Of a DNA stretch of 12,798 nucleotides, positions 6,876 through 12,798 are shown one piece after another. Origin of the DNA: Desulfobacterales bacterium (GTDB lineage: Bacteria > Desulfobacterota > Desulfobacteria > Desulfobacterales > Desulfobacteraceae); assembly GCA_022361315.1 (NCBI GenBank), contig JAKSBB010000723.1, positions 1 to 12,798 of the forward strand. Direction: 5' to 3'. Every line of letters begins with the position of its first letter. Position 1 is the first letter of the stretch. A program made the position numbers and the translations under genes. Under the pieces are notes generated by a model. That model was not told the DNA's origin. It worked only from the letters and a program-made list of their open reading frames with translations, and did not search any database.

Positions 6876-7754
6876 TCAGATCACCCCGTTGCGAGCCGCC
6901 CAAACCACCGCCTGGGTCCTGTGATTAACACCGAGTTTGTTGAAAATATGGATCACATGGCTTTTCACGGTATGAGGGCTGATGCCCAGGACCCTGGAAA
7001 TTTCCGGATTGGTCTGCCCCTCACCCATCAGGGACAGGACCTGAAGTTCACGGTTGGTCAAGGGCTCCGGCAATATACCGGTTTCCGGATCCCGGACGGG
7101 TTTAACCGCCGGTATCTCATCGGGCTGGGGCCTGATGGACGGGTCGGTGGATGTTTCGGTGGGCGGGTCATCAGCAGCACCATTACGGCCGTCAATGTGG
7201 AGGGTCACCTGGGATATCTGGCAGCCGTCGGCATCCAGTACCGGATAGGTCTGGGACAAAGGACGGGTCATGTGGGGGCATTGATCCGGAGAGACCTGTT
7301 GCCTGGCCAGGAGCGCGGCAAAGGCCATACAGGTTTTCACCCCGCATTCCCCGCAGTTGGTCCCGGGGAGCAGCTTTAAAATCTGAGGCACCGCACCGGG
7401 TTTAAATACCTGTGGTTTGGGGACGATCTCTTCACGCCGGGAGTAGATATCGGATAAATAGGCAATGAGATCATCGGCAAAGGCCCTCACATGGTCACGG
7501 CTCTCCAGAGGAGATGCGATGCAGCGGTCCGGATACACCGCGCAAGCCACGCCCTTGTAAACAAACCGCACCATCGGAGGACGATCGTAGAGTTCCGACC
7601 GCTCTGCCACAGCATTGATATAGGGCAGCAAAGGGCCGATATTTTCTTCAAATAAAAAACCGGCGCCCACCAAAAACACCCCTTCCCTGCCCGCCTGCCG
7701 TACCGGCCCGTCGGCACAGGCTCCGAGGCTATGATATCCGATCCTTAATTTCAT
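6876..7754 (-). CDS. Fe-S domain/LuxR-type helix-turn-helix fusion transcription regulator
   Basis: This 292-residue protein joins an anaerobe-type Fe-S binding region to a DNA-binding output. Residues ~1-110 ('GPLLPYINAVAERSELYD', 'VRFVYKGVACAVYPDRC', 'IYSRREEIVP') resemble the N-terminal part of small Fe-S proteins of anaerobic archaea and bacteria. Residues ~122-165 hold C134-x2-C137-x4-C142-x16-C159 ('LLPGTNCGECGVKTCMAFA', 'DQCP'), a PF04060-like [4Fe-4S] motif. A Pro/Asp-rich linker (~190-228) leads to a C-terminal LuxR/GerE HTH (232-292: 'LTNRELQVLSLMGEGQTNPEI', 'SPHTVKSHVIHIFNKLGV'). No receiver or autoinducer domain is present. The reasonable inference is a regulator whose DNA binding responds to cluster state or redox, but no effector is proven. 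The ATG overlaps the stop of the upstream acetyltransferase gene as ATGA, implying translational coupling. Extra Cys residues C13, C71, C78 and C178 could also be redox-active. Confidence 0.87.
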   Translation of the reverse strand: MKLRIGYHSLGACADGPVRQAGREGVFLVGAGFLFEENIGPLLPYINAVAERSELYDRPPMVRFVYKGVACAVYPDRCIASPLESRDHVRAFADDLIAYLSDIYSRREEIVPKPQVFKPGAVPQILKLLPGTNCGECGVKTCMAFAALLARQQVSPDQCPHMTRPLSQTYPVLDADGCQISQVTLHIDGRNGAADDPPTETSTDPSIRPQPDEIPAVKPVRDPETGILPEPLTNRELQVLSLMGEGQTNPEISRVLGISPHTVKSHVIHIFNKLGVNHRTQAVVWAARNGVI

Positions 7755-8329
7755 TGGTTTTCCCTTACCATGTAAGTATTTTCAACCTGAAAAATATCGG
7801 ATACGGCCACAATGTCAAACCCGAATTTCTGATAGAACAGAACGTTTTTCTCCAAGTCTGTTTCCAGGTAAGCCTTGGCACCGAAGGCATCCACCTCCTG
7901 ACAAAACCGCGTCATCAGGGCCGAACCGACACCTTTCCCCTGGTAAGCCGGTAAGACACCAATGGGCCCCAGGTGCCAATGCTGTTCCGATGGATCACGG
8001 CGGCCCCACTCCGCATGCCATACGGATTTCCGCCATCTGATATCGGTTTCATCACCATCCGTTTCCGGGGTCCCTGTTGATTGACTTCCCGTACATGATT
8101 TCATCCGATTCACCCCTATAATCTGTTCTCCGTCTCTGACCAGGAAAACAATACCGGGTAATCGGGTCAACAGCTCGAAGAACATTTTCTCAATCTCAAC
8201 CCGCACCGATTCATCCTTACCCAGAAAAACAGCCCCATGGAGGGGATTGTCAAGCATGGCAATGCTGAGGACGTTTGCGGCCGCCTGAATCTCATCGGCC
8301 TGCATGAATGACAGCTGATACTCAGCCAT
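7751..8329 (-). CDS. GNAT family N-acetyltransferase
   Basis: This 192-residue protein carries the GNAT acetyl-CoA binding motif A near residues 117-139 ('HLGPIGVLPAYQGKGVGSAL', with the Q-x-x-G-x-G pyrophosphate loop) and the later 'LETDLEKNVLFYQKFGF' segment (156-172) typical of the fold. The acceptor substrate cannot be told from the sequence; a polar insert around residues 80-110 precedes motif A. A longer reading from a GTG at 8347 exists. The ATG at 8329 is preferred because AAAGGA (minus strand, 8339-8344) sits 9 bases before it and would lie inside the longer version. Its stop overlaps the start of the Fe-S/LuxR regulator by 4 bases, so the two are coupled. The regulator may control the acetyltransferase, or the acetyltransferase may modify the regulator; neither is shown. 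Confidence 0.87.
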   Translation of the reverse strand: MAEYQLSFMQADEIQAAANVLSIAMLDNPLHGAVFLGKDESVRVEIEKMFFELLTRLPGIVFLVRDGEQIIGVNRMKSCTGSQSTGTPETDGDETDIRWRKSVWHAEWGRRDPSEQHWHLGPIGVLPAYQGKGVGSALMTRFCQEVDAFGAKAYLETDLEKNVLFYQKFGFDIVAVSDIFQVENTYMVRENQ

Positions 8330-8338
8330 GTGAGGGAT

Positions 8339-8344
8339 TCCTTT
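8339..8344 (-). promoter_or_regulatory. Ribosome-binding site of the GNAT gene (decides start)
   Basis: AAAGGA on the minus strand, 9 bases before the ATG at 8329. Using the upstream GTG (8345-8347) would place this site inside the coding region, so the shorter protein is favoured. Confidence 0.55.
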
Positions 8345-8345
8345 C

Positions 8346-8358
8346 ACGGGTAACCCGT
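8346..8358. repeat. Perfect 13-bp dyad ACGGGT-A-ACCCGT upstream of the GNAT gene
   Basis: Six-base arms around a single central base, 17-29 bases upstream of the preferred GNAT start. The placement suits an operator near the transcription start of the GNAT-LuxR unit. On the minus strand it is preceded by a TTTAAT that could be a -10 box. Binding by the encoded LuxR-type protein is only a guess. Confidence 0.4.
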
Positions 8359-8420
8359 ATTAAAGGGACATTGACACGAAAAGACCGCTGTAAATCAGAA
8401 GCGGATCTGCTCCGCAGCCT

Positions 8421-8436
8421 ACCCGGTTTTACCCGG
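8421..8436. repeat. Direct repeat ACCCGG spaced by exactly 10 bases
   Basis: ACCCGG occurs at 8421-8426 and 8431-8436, one helical turn apart. On the minus strand the pair falls in the 17-base spacer of a weak promoter-like pair, TTGATT (8439-8444) and TAGGCT (8416-8421), that would read toward the GNAT gene. It shares the ACCCG/CGGGT half-site with the dyads at 8346-8358 and 8477-8493. Confidence 0.3.
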
Positions 8437-8476
8437 CAAATCAATATGCATTTCCCACCCACGTCCTCTGAAACAC

Positions 8477-8493
8477 CCGGGTCCGGGACCCGG
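8477..8493. repeat. 17-bp dyad CCGGGTC-CGG-GACCCGG in the divergent intergenic region
   Basis: Seven-base perfect arms around a three-base centre, about 35 bases upstream of the -35 box of the rdgB promoter. It has no T-run on either side, so it is not an intrinsic terminator. It could be an operator shared by the two divergent units. Confidence 0.4.
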
Positions 8494-8528
8494 AAATCCG
8501 AGAACAGAATTCTTAGGGTAAGCCCATC

Positions 8529-8557
8529 TTTACAAACCCCCGGCACCGTCTTATATT
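8529..8557 (+). promoter_or_regulatory. Sigma70-type promoter of the rdgB operon
   Basis: TTTACA (8529-8534) and TATATT (8552-8557) are separated by 17 bases, five of six matches to each consensus box. Transcription would begin near 8564, giving a leader of about 40 bases that includes a C7 run (8575-8581) and the ribosome-binding site AAAGGAG at 8589-8595. Confidence 0.7.
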
Positions 8558-8601
8558 AAGCCCCAAAATAACAACCCCCCCTTTTATTAAAGGAGACTAC
8601 G

Positions 8602-9246
8602 GTGAAACAGATCATTGTTCTGGCAACGACCAATAAGGGCAAAACCAGAGAAATGCAGGAGATATTAAAGGACTATCCCATTGAGATCAAAAACCTGTCG
8701 GATTTCGGGCCGATTCCGGAGGTGATTGAAGACGGGGAAACCTTTGACGACAACGCCTATAAAAAGGCATCGTTTACCGCAAAAGTGCTGGGATACCCGG
8801 CGCTGGCAGATGACTCGGGACTCTGTGTGGATGCCCTGGACGGCGCCCCGGGTGTATATTCCGCCCGCTATGCCGGTGAGAATGCCTCGGATGCGGATAA
8901 TGTGGCCAAATTATTGGAGGCGCTGAAAGACGAGGAAAATAGAAAAGCTGCCTTCCAATGCGTGATCTCCATTGCCGTTCCCACCGGGGCGGCCCTGACC
9001 TATGAAGGCCGTTGCGAAGGGATTCTAACCCGGGAACCTGCGGGGGATAACGGGTTTGGGTATGACCCCCTTTTCTTCTTCCCGGCATTCAATAAAACCT
9101 TTGCCCAGCTGGATATGGATGAAAAAGCAAAGGTCAGCCACCGGGGCAAGGCCCTTGCCGAAGTAACCCGGGAGATGGATAAGATTCTGGACTGGATCGA
9201 TATCAACATGCCACGGCTGGAACGGGTACCCTGTAAAAAAGATTAA
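8602..9246 (+). CDS. rdgB: XTP/dITP diphosphatase (RdgB/HAM1 family)
   Basis: This cytoplasmic house-cleaning enzyme hydrolyses XTP, ITP and dITP to monophosphates and pyrophosphate, keeping deaminated purines out of DNA and RNA. The family hallmarks appear in order in the 214 residues: 'LATTNKGK' (7-14), 'GETFDDNAYKKA' (45-56), 'ALADDSGLCVDAL' (67-79, with the catalytic/metal-binding D70-D71), 'GVYSARYAG' (84-92), 'GDNGFGYDPLFF' (148-159) and 'SHRGKAL' (179-185). The length is slightly above the usual ~195-205 because of a short basic tail. Translation starts at GTG 8602: AAAGGAG lies 6 bases upstream, and any later start would delete the substrate-binding TTNKGK motif. It is the first gene of a four-gene plus-strand unit, 14 bases ahead of the nitroreductase-like gene. 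Confidence 0.96.
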   Translation: MKQIIVLATTNKGKTREMQEILKDYPIEIKNLSDFGPIPEVIEDGETFDDNAYKKASFTAKVLGYPALADDSGLCVDALDGAPGVYSARYAGENASDADNVAKLLEALKDEENRKAAFQCVISIAVPTGAALTYEGRCEGILTREPAGDNGFGYDPLFFFPAFNKTFAQLDMDEKAKVSHRGKALAEVTREMDKILDWIDINMPRLERVPCKKD

Positions 9247-9260
9247 GGGAGAAGGTCCAT

Positions 9261-9866
9261 ATGGACAATGAACATACCGTAGATCCGGCAGCGTTTGCTG
9301 CATTGGTAAAGGCCAACCGCTCCTGCCGGAGATTTGACAACAGCGTTGCACTCTCCGTCACGGATCTTGAGGCACTGGTGGACCTGGCCCGGCATACGGC
9401 ATCCGCTGCCAATAAACAACCCCTGAAATACATGATCTCCACCGATCCGACGAAGAATGACGAGATTTTCTCCTGCCTGGGATGGGCAGCGTATCTCACG
9501 GACTGGAAAGGGCCGGAAAAAGCAGAGCAGCCCACCGGATACATCGTGGTGATGGGGGATAAATCCGTGGCGGACAGATTCTGGTGCGACCATGGCATTG
9601 CCGCGCAGACCATCCTGCTGGGAGCCCGTGCCCGGGGACTCGGGGGCTGCATGTTTGCAGCCATCAACATCAAAAAGCTCAAGTCCTTTTTGAATATTGA
9701 AGATCACCTTGAAGTGAAGTTGGTCATCGCCTTAGGCAAGCCCGTGGAAACGGCACAGATCGATCCCTTGGGCGAAGACGGGGATATCCGGTACTGGCGT
9801 GACGAGGAACAGATTCATCACGTTCCCAAACGCCTGCTGTCGGACCTGATCCTCAACACCTGGTAA
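9261..9866 (+). CDS. Nitroreductase family flavoprotein
   Basis: This 201-residue protein has nitroreductase-fold landmarks: 'ANRSCRRFDN' (18-27; the R-S-x-R-x-F FMN-phosphate contact region), 'TASAANKQPLKYMI' (46-59; the usual 'PSxxNxQPW' position), 'HGIAAQTILLGARARGLGGCMF' split over 111-132, and 'LVIALGKPVE' (154-163). Such proteins bind FMN and reduce varied substrates using NAD(P)H or other donors. The true substrate cannot be read from the sequence, and in anaerobes many members have non-nitro physiological roles. An AGGGAGAAGG sequence upstream of the ATG supports the start. It sits 14 bases after rdgB and 7 bases before the radical SAM gene, so co-transcription is very likely. C22 within the FMN-contact motif and C130 are unusual but not diagnostic. 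Confidence 0.87.
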   Translation: MDNEHTVDPAAFAALVKANRSCRRFDNSVALSVTDLEALVDLARHTASAANKQPLKYMISTDPTKNDEIFSCLGWAAYLTDWKGPEKAEQPTGYIVVMGDKSVADRFWCDHGIAAQTILLGARARGLGGCMFAAINIKKLKSFLNIEDHLEVKLVIALGKPVETAQIDPLGEDGDIRYWRDEEQIHHVPKRLLSDLILNTW

Positions 9867-9873
9867 CTCCGCA

Positions 9874-11643
9874 ATGAAGGTGCTTCTTGTCAACCCGGCC
9901 TGTCTGGACCAGCGTATCACGGACCAGGATGCCCTGGTGGTCCCCATCGGGCTGTACTATCTGTCGGCCCAGCTGATGGCCAAAGGGATTCCTGCGCCCA
10001 TCCTCAACCTGGCCGGCATGTCTGCCCCCCAAAACACCGGACCTGAAAACAGATCTGATATCAGACCCGGTACGGCCGCTCCGGACCCCATTGCCCTTTT
10101 CAAGGAGACCACAGGGGAACAGCAACCGGATATTATCGGCTTTTCCGTAACAAACCCCAGCCGTATCAATGCGGCGGCCTGTGCCGCAGTCGCCAGGGAA
10201 ATCCAGCCGGAAGTGCTGATCATGTTTGGCGGCCCGGCCCCCACCTTCATGGCGGATCACCTTTTCCGTGCCTGTCCGGCCCTGGATCTTGTGGTCAAAG
10301 GGGAAGGGGAAATCTCCGTATCAAAACTTGCGGCAGCCCTGCAGACCGCCAGAAGGCAAGGCGACACAACCCGCCTGCCGGAAGCCTTAAACCTTGTGGA
10401 AGGACTTATTATCCGCAGGTCTTCAGGGTTCACGGACACGGGGGATGCACCATTGGTGGAAGACCTGGATACATTGGTCCACCCGTCCAGGTATTTCCGG
10501 TACCAGCACTTGGCCATGTCCAGAGGCTGCCCGGGAAAATGTACGTTCTGCGGCTCACCCAAATTCTGGGGAACCGCCCGTGTACGACGGCATTCTCCGG
10601 CCTGGTTTTTTGAAGAGATCCGGACCCTTGCCGCCGCCGGCGTCACTCACTTTTATATCTCGGATGACACCTTTACCATGGACAGACAGGCGGTTCTTGA
10701 CTTCTGTGGCCTCATTATTGACGCCGGTCTGTCCATCACCTGGAACGCCATCTCCCGGGTGGATTATATTGACGCGGAACTTTTGTCTGCCATGCGCCGG
10801 GCCGGTTGTATCCAGATCAGCTTCGGTGTTGAATCCGGATCCGATCTGATAAAGAAGCGGCTGGGCAAGCCCGTTGAGAATGCAAAGAGTATTGAGGCCT
10901 TCACCCTTGCCAGGAATTACGGCATTTTACCACGGGCTTATTTTATCTACGGATCTCCCGGGGAAACCGATGATACCATTGATGAAAGCATCGAACTGAT
11001 GATGCGGCTTGCGCCCCTGAGCACCGTGTTTTACATGCTGGTGGTCTTTCCGGGTACCCATCTTTATACCCGGGCCGTGCAGAAAGGCTTGCTGACAGAT
11101 GATGCCTGGTTTGAAGACATTGAGGATATCCCCTGGTTTCAACTTGATCCGGAGATGGATTTCGAACACGTCAAGGCATTCGGCCACCGGCTCCGCCAGG
11201 CATTTGTCACCGGCCTCCCCGAATTTGTTTCCTCCCTGGAACTTGTAAAGGATCCGGACCTTTACCCCTTCCATGCGGACTTCCTTTCCCGGCTGGCCCT
11301 GACCTTTTCCCACGGTGAATATGCGGAACATCCCGGTGTGGATAAGCCAGAAATAATTGCGGCTGAACTGTTTAAAAAGGCACTCACTTACGGTCATGAT
11401 CCACGGGCCTACCTCGGACTGGCCATGCTCCACCAGAAACAGCGGCAGTTCAGGGATGCGGTGACCGTCCTGAAAGACGGCCTGGCCCAATTTCCAACGC
11501 ACAAAGACCTGAACACCTGTATGGGGGTCTGCCTCATGAATCTGGGGGATTTTTCAACGGCCCTGGATCATTTCACCCCCTTTGACAACGATCCGGGCCT
11601 GAGCCATTATATATCCATCTGCAAACAGAAAACCAATGCATAA
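9874..11643 (+). CDS. B12-binding-type radical SAM protein with C-terminal TPR repeats
   Basis: This 589-residue enzyme has three parts. Residues ~1-150 form a cobalamin-binding-like Rossmann domain ('MKVLLVNPACLD', 'PIGLYYLSAQLMAKGI', 'DIIGFSVTNPSR', 'MFGGPAPTF', 'LVVKGEGE'). The DxHxxG cobalamin-ligand motif is not seen, as in many members of this class. The radical SAM core (~210-420) has the [4Fe-4S] signature C219-x3-C223-x2-C226 ('SRGCPGKCTFCG'), 'YISDDTF', 'QISFGVESGSD' and 'YFIYGSPGET'. Residues ~496-570 look like two TPR-type helical pairs ('AYLGLAMLHQKQRQFRDAV', 'LNTCMGVCLMNLGDFSTAL'), suggesting a protein partner. The reaction is unknown; related proteins carry out methylations and ring or C-C chemistry. 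The ATG at 9874 has no strong ribosome-binding site and lies 7 bases after the nitroreductase stop, so translation may depend on coupling. Confidence 0.88.
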   Translation: MKVLLVNPACLDQRITDQDALVVPIGLYYLSAQLMAKGIPAPILNLAGMSAPQNTGPENRSDIRPGTAAPDPIALFKETTGEQQPDIIGFSVTNPSRINAAACAAVAREIQPEVLIMFGGPAPTFMADHLFRACPALDLVVKGEGEISVSKLAAALQTARRQGDTTRLPEALNLVEGLIIRRSSGFTDTGDAPLVEDLDTLVHPSRYFRYQHLAMSRGCPGKCTFCGSPKFWGTARVRRHSPAWFFEEIRTLAAAGVTHFYISDDTFTMDRQAVLDFCGLIIDAGLSITWNAISRVDYIDAELLSAMRRAGCIQISFGVESGSDLIKKRLGKPVENAKSIEAFTLARNYGILPRAYFIYGSPGETDDTIDESIELMMRLAPLSTVFYMLVVFPGTHLYTRAVQKGLLTDDAWFEDIEDIPWFQLDPEMDFEHVKAFGHRLRQAFVTGLPEFVSSLELVKDPDLYPFHADFLSRLALTFSHGEYAEHPGVDKPEIIAAELFKKALTYGHDPRAYLGLAMLHQKQRQFRDAVTVLKDGLAQFPTHKDLNTCMGVCLMNLGDFSTALDHFTPFDNDPGLSHYISICKQKTNA

Positions 11644-11666
11644 CAATTAGGTAAAAGAGAACCACC

Positions 11667-12798
11667 ATGAGCGATACCGTAATGCCCCATCAACTGGCCA
11701 ACCTTGCCCGCAAGGCACTCAAACTCAGGGAAACCCGCCGGGAGATACTTCAAAGTGAGGGGCAGCAGGCCCTGGACATGATCCTTGAGGCACCCTCCCC
11801 CGCCACCCTGATCCAGTCTTTTCCGGAACAGGATCTCTACTACCTGATGCATAAGGTGGGCATCCACGATTTCACCCCGGTGCTGTCCAGGGCCAGTTCC
11901 CAGCAGTGGGAATATATTCTGGACGTGGAAGTATGGGATGACGACCGGCTGAATACGATTGTGATGGCCCAGGCATTCGGCCATCTGTTCAAGGCGGATC
12001 CCCACCGCCTCCTGCGATGGACCCTGAAAGAGAAACCGGAATTTCTGGAATTCTTTCTTTTCCACCACATGGAAATGGTGGTACGGGAGCATGATGAGCC
12101 CCCGCCCTCCGACCATGAGGATTACATTACCCTGGATGACAAGTTCTACTTCAGGTTTCCCGCTCCCCCCCCTGGGGCCCCGGGGGAAAACGACGGGGAC
12201 GAAGGAGACATCCTTCCGGATACCCCGCCTGAGGAGACACGGCCCCATGAAGACACACCGGAACTCATAGAGAACATGCTCAGATCCCTGGCGGAAATGG
12301 ATCTTTCCGTATTCCACGGCCTGCTTCTGGAAACCACGGCCCTGCTGCCGTCAGAAGCAGAGGAAGAGCAGTACAGGCAAAAAAATATCCGGCTCGCTGA
12401 AAAGGGGTTTGAGCCCCCCCACGAGGCCATTGGAATTTACCAGCCGGTCCGCTCCGGAACACTTCGCAAGCGGCCTGATATGGGGATCAGCACACCGGCA
12501 TATGATCCGGAAATCCCGCTGCCGCCTCAATTCTTCACCGCTTTTATAGACGGGGAAGATCTCTTTACAGCCGCCCTGGGCCGGGTGGATGAGGTGGAGA
12601 AAACCTTTGTGTTTCAAAGTGAACTGGCCGCTTTGATCAATAAGATCATCTCGGCAGACCGGGTCAAACTCAGGAAACGGGAGACCGTCCGGGACGTCAT
12701 GACAAAGGCAACGGCCTACCTGAGCCTTGGGCTTGAAGTCATTGCCGACGGAGAAGCCACCCCGGATCGGGCGGCCAGCCTGATCCGCACCTATTACC
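11667..12798 (+). CDS. DUF6178-like protein, partial (3' end outside window)
   Basis: An ATG at 11667, 23 bases after the radical SAM stop, opens a frame that stays open for 377 codons to the window edge. The N-terminus ('LARKALKLRETRREILQSEG', 'ILEAPSPATLIQSFPEQDLYYL', 'VGIHDFTPVLSRASSQQWEYILDVEVWDDDRL') and the later 'DDKFYFRF' segment match my recollection of DUF6178, a family seen in Desulfobacterota and of unknown function; I cannot confirm this by search. It is soluble and mostly helical, with an acidic, Pro/Gly-rich low-complexity linker (about residues 165-200). That linker is encoded by a C8 run (12165-12172) and a very G+C-rich patch. A second C7 run lies at 12414-12420. The ribosome-binding site is weak (AAAAGAG region, 11653-11659). 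Its place in the operon suggests a link to the radical SAM and nitroreductase proteins, unproven. Confidence 0.8.
   Translation, partial: MSDTVMPHQLANLARKALKLRETRREILQSEGQQALDMILEAPSPATLIQSFPEQDLYYLMHKVGIHDFTPVLSRASSQQWEYILDVEVWDDDRLNTIVMAQAFGHLFKADPHRLLRWTLKEKPEFLEFFLFHHMEMVVREHDEPPPSDHEDYITLDDKFYFRFPAPPPGAPGENDGDEGDILPDTPPEETRPHEDTPELIENMLRSLAEMDLSVFHGLLLETTALLPSEAEEEQYRQKNIRLAEKGFEPPHEAIGIYQPVRSGTLRKRPDMGISTPAYDPEIPLPPQFFTAFIDGEDLFTAALGRVDEVEKTFVFQSELAALINKIISADRVKLRKRETVRDVMTKATAYLSLGLEVIADGEATPDRAASLIRTYY

Noticed and set aside
8330..8347. GTG start at 8347 extending the acetyltransferase by six residues
   Set aside because: The extension contains the AAAGGA that best serves the ATG at 8329, and the added residues match nothing in the GNAT fold.
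8575..8581. C7 run in the rdgB leader as a phase-variation tract
   Set aside because: It lies between the presumed transcription start and the ribosome-binding site of a housekeeping gene, and seven bases is short; no evidence beyond the run itself.
11607..12317. Minus-strand open frame (about 236 codons) across the radical SAM 3' end and the DUF6178-like gene
   Set aside because: It spans an operon junction on the opposite strand and shows no domain; the plus-strand frame is continuous with a plausible start and family-like N-terminus.

Overview
The window reads as an ordinary chromosomal segment of an anaerobic, signalling-rich bacterium, most likely a Desulfobacterota (Desulfobacteraceae-like) sulfate reducer. 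This is inferred from protein families I associate with that group: a DUF6178-type protein, a DUF3786 protein with an N-terminal Fe-S motif, a CODH/ACS-type four-Cys Fe-S domain joined to a LuxR helix-turn-helix, and PAS/GAF proteins ending in an 'ICSHCKKIRDD' zinc-ribbon-like tail. No rRNA, tRNA, insertion sequence, integrase, CRISPR array or phage gene is visible, and there is no non-coding stretch longer than about 280 bases.

Layout. (1) Bases 1-1957, plus strand: the 3' end of a CheB/CheR-PAS-type chemosensory fusion, followed one base later by a PAS-GAF protein with no kinase, cyclase or DNA-binding output and a C-terminal four-Cys module. (2) Bases 1945-5736, minus strand: a very large soluble hybrid histidine kinase (unknown N-terminal domain, coiled coil, GAF, PAS, HisKA, HATPase, degenerate receiver, intact receiver, HPt). 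It overlaps the preceding gene tail to tail by 13 bases. Its upstream gap (5737-5890) is full of inverted repeats. (3) Bases 5891-8329, minus strand: a GNAT acetyltransferase and a Fe-S/LuxR fusion regulator that overlap by 4 bases (ATGA), an intrinsic terminator, then a DUF3786 protein. The regulator and the DUF3786 protein carry the same C-x2-C-x4-C-x16-C signature. (4) Bases 8602 to the end, plus strand: a compact operon with a good sigma70-type promoter: rdgB (XTP/dITP pyrophosphatase), a nitroreductase-like flavoprotein, a B12-binding-type radical SAM protein with TPR repeats, and a DUF6178 protein that runs off the window.

How the parts may work together. The left half is a signal-transduction island: a chemoreceptor-modification-type protein, a PAS/GAF adaptor-like protein and a multistep phosphorelay kinase whose final response regulator is not in the window. 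The middle looks like a small redox- or Fe-S-responsive unit; the candidate most worth following is the Fe-S/LuxR fusion coupled to an acetyltransferase, with a Fe-S DUF3786 protein next to it and repeated CGGGT half-sites in the divergent promoter region. The right half combines nucleotide-pool sanitation with oxygen-sensitive or flavin enzymes and an uncharacterised lineage-restricted protein. All functional links between genes are inference from gene order.
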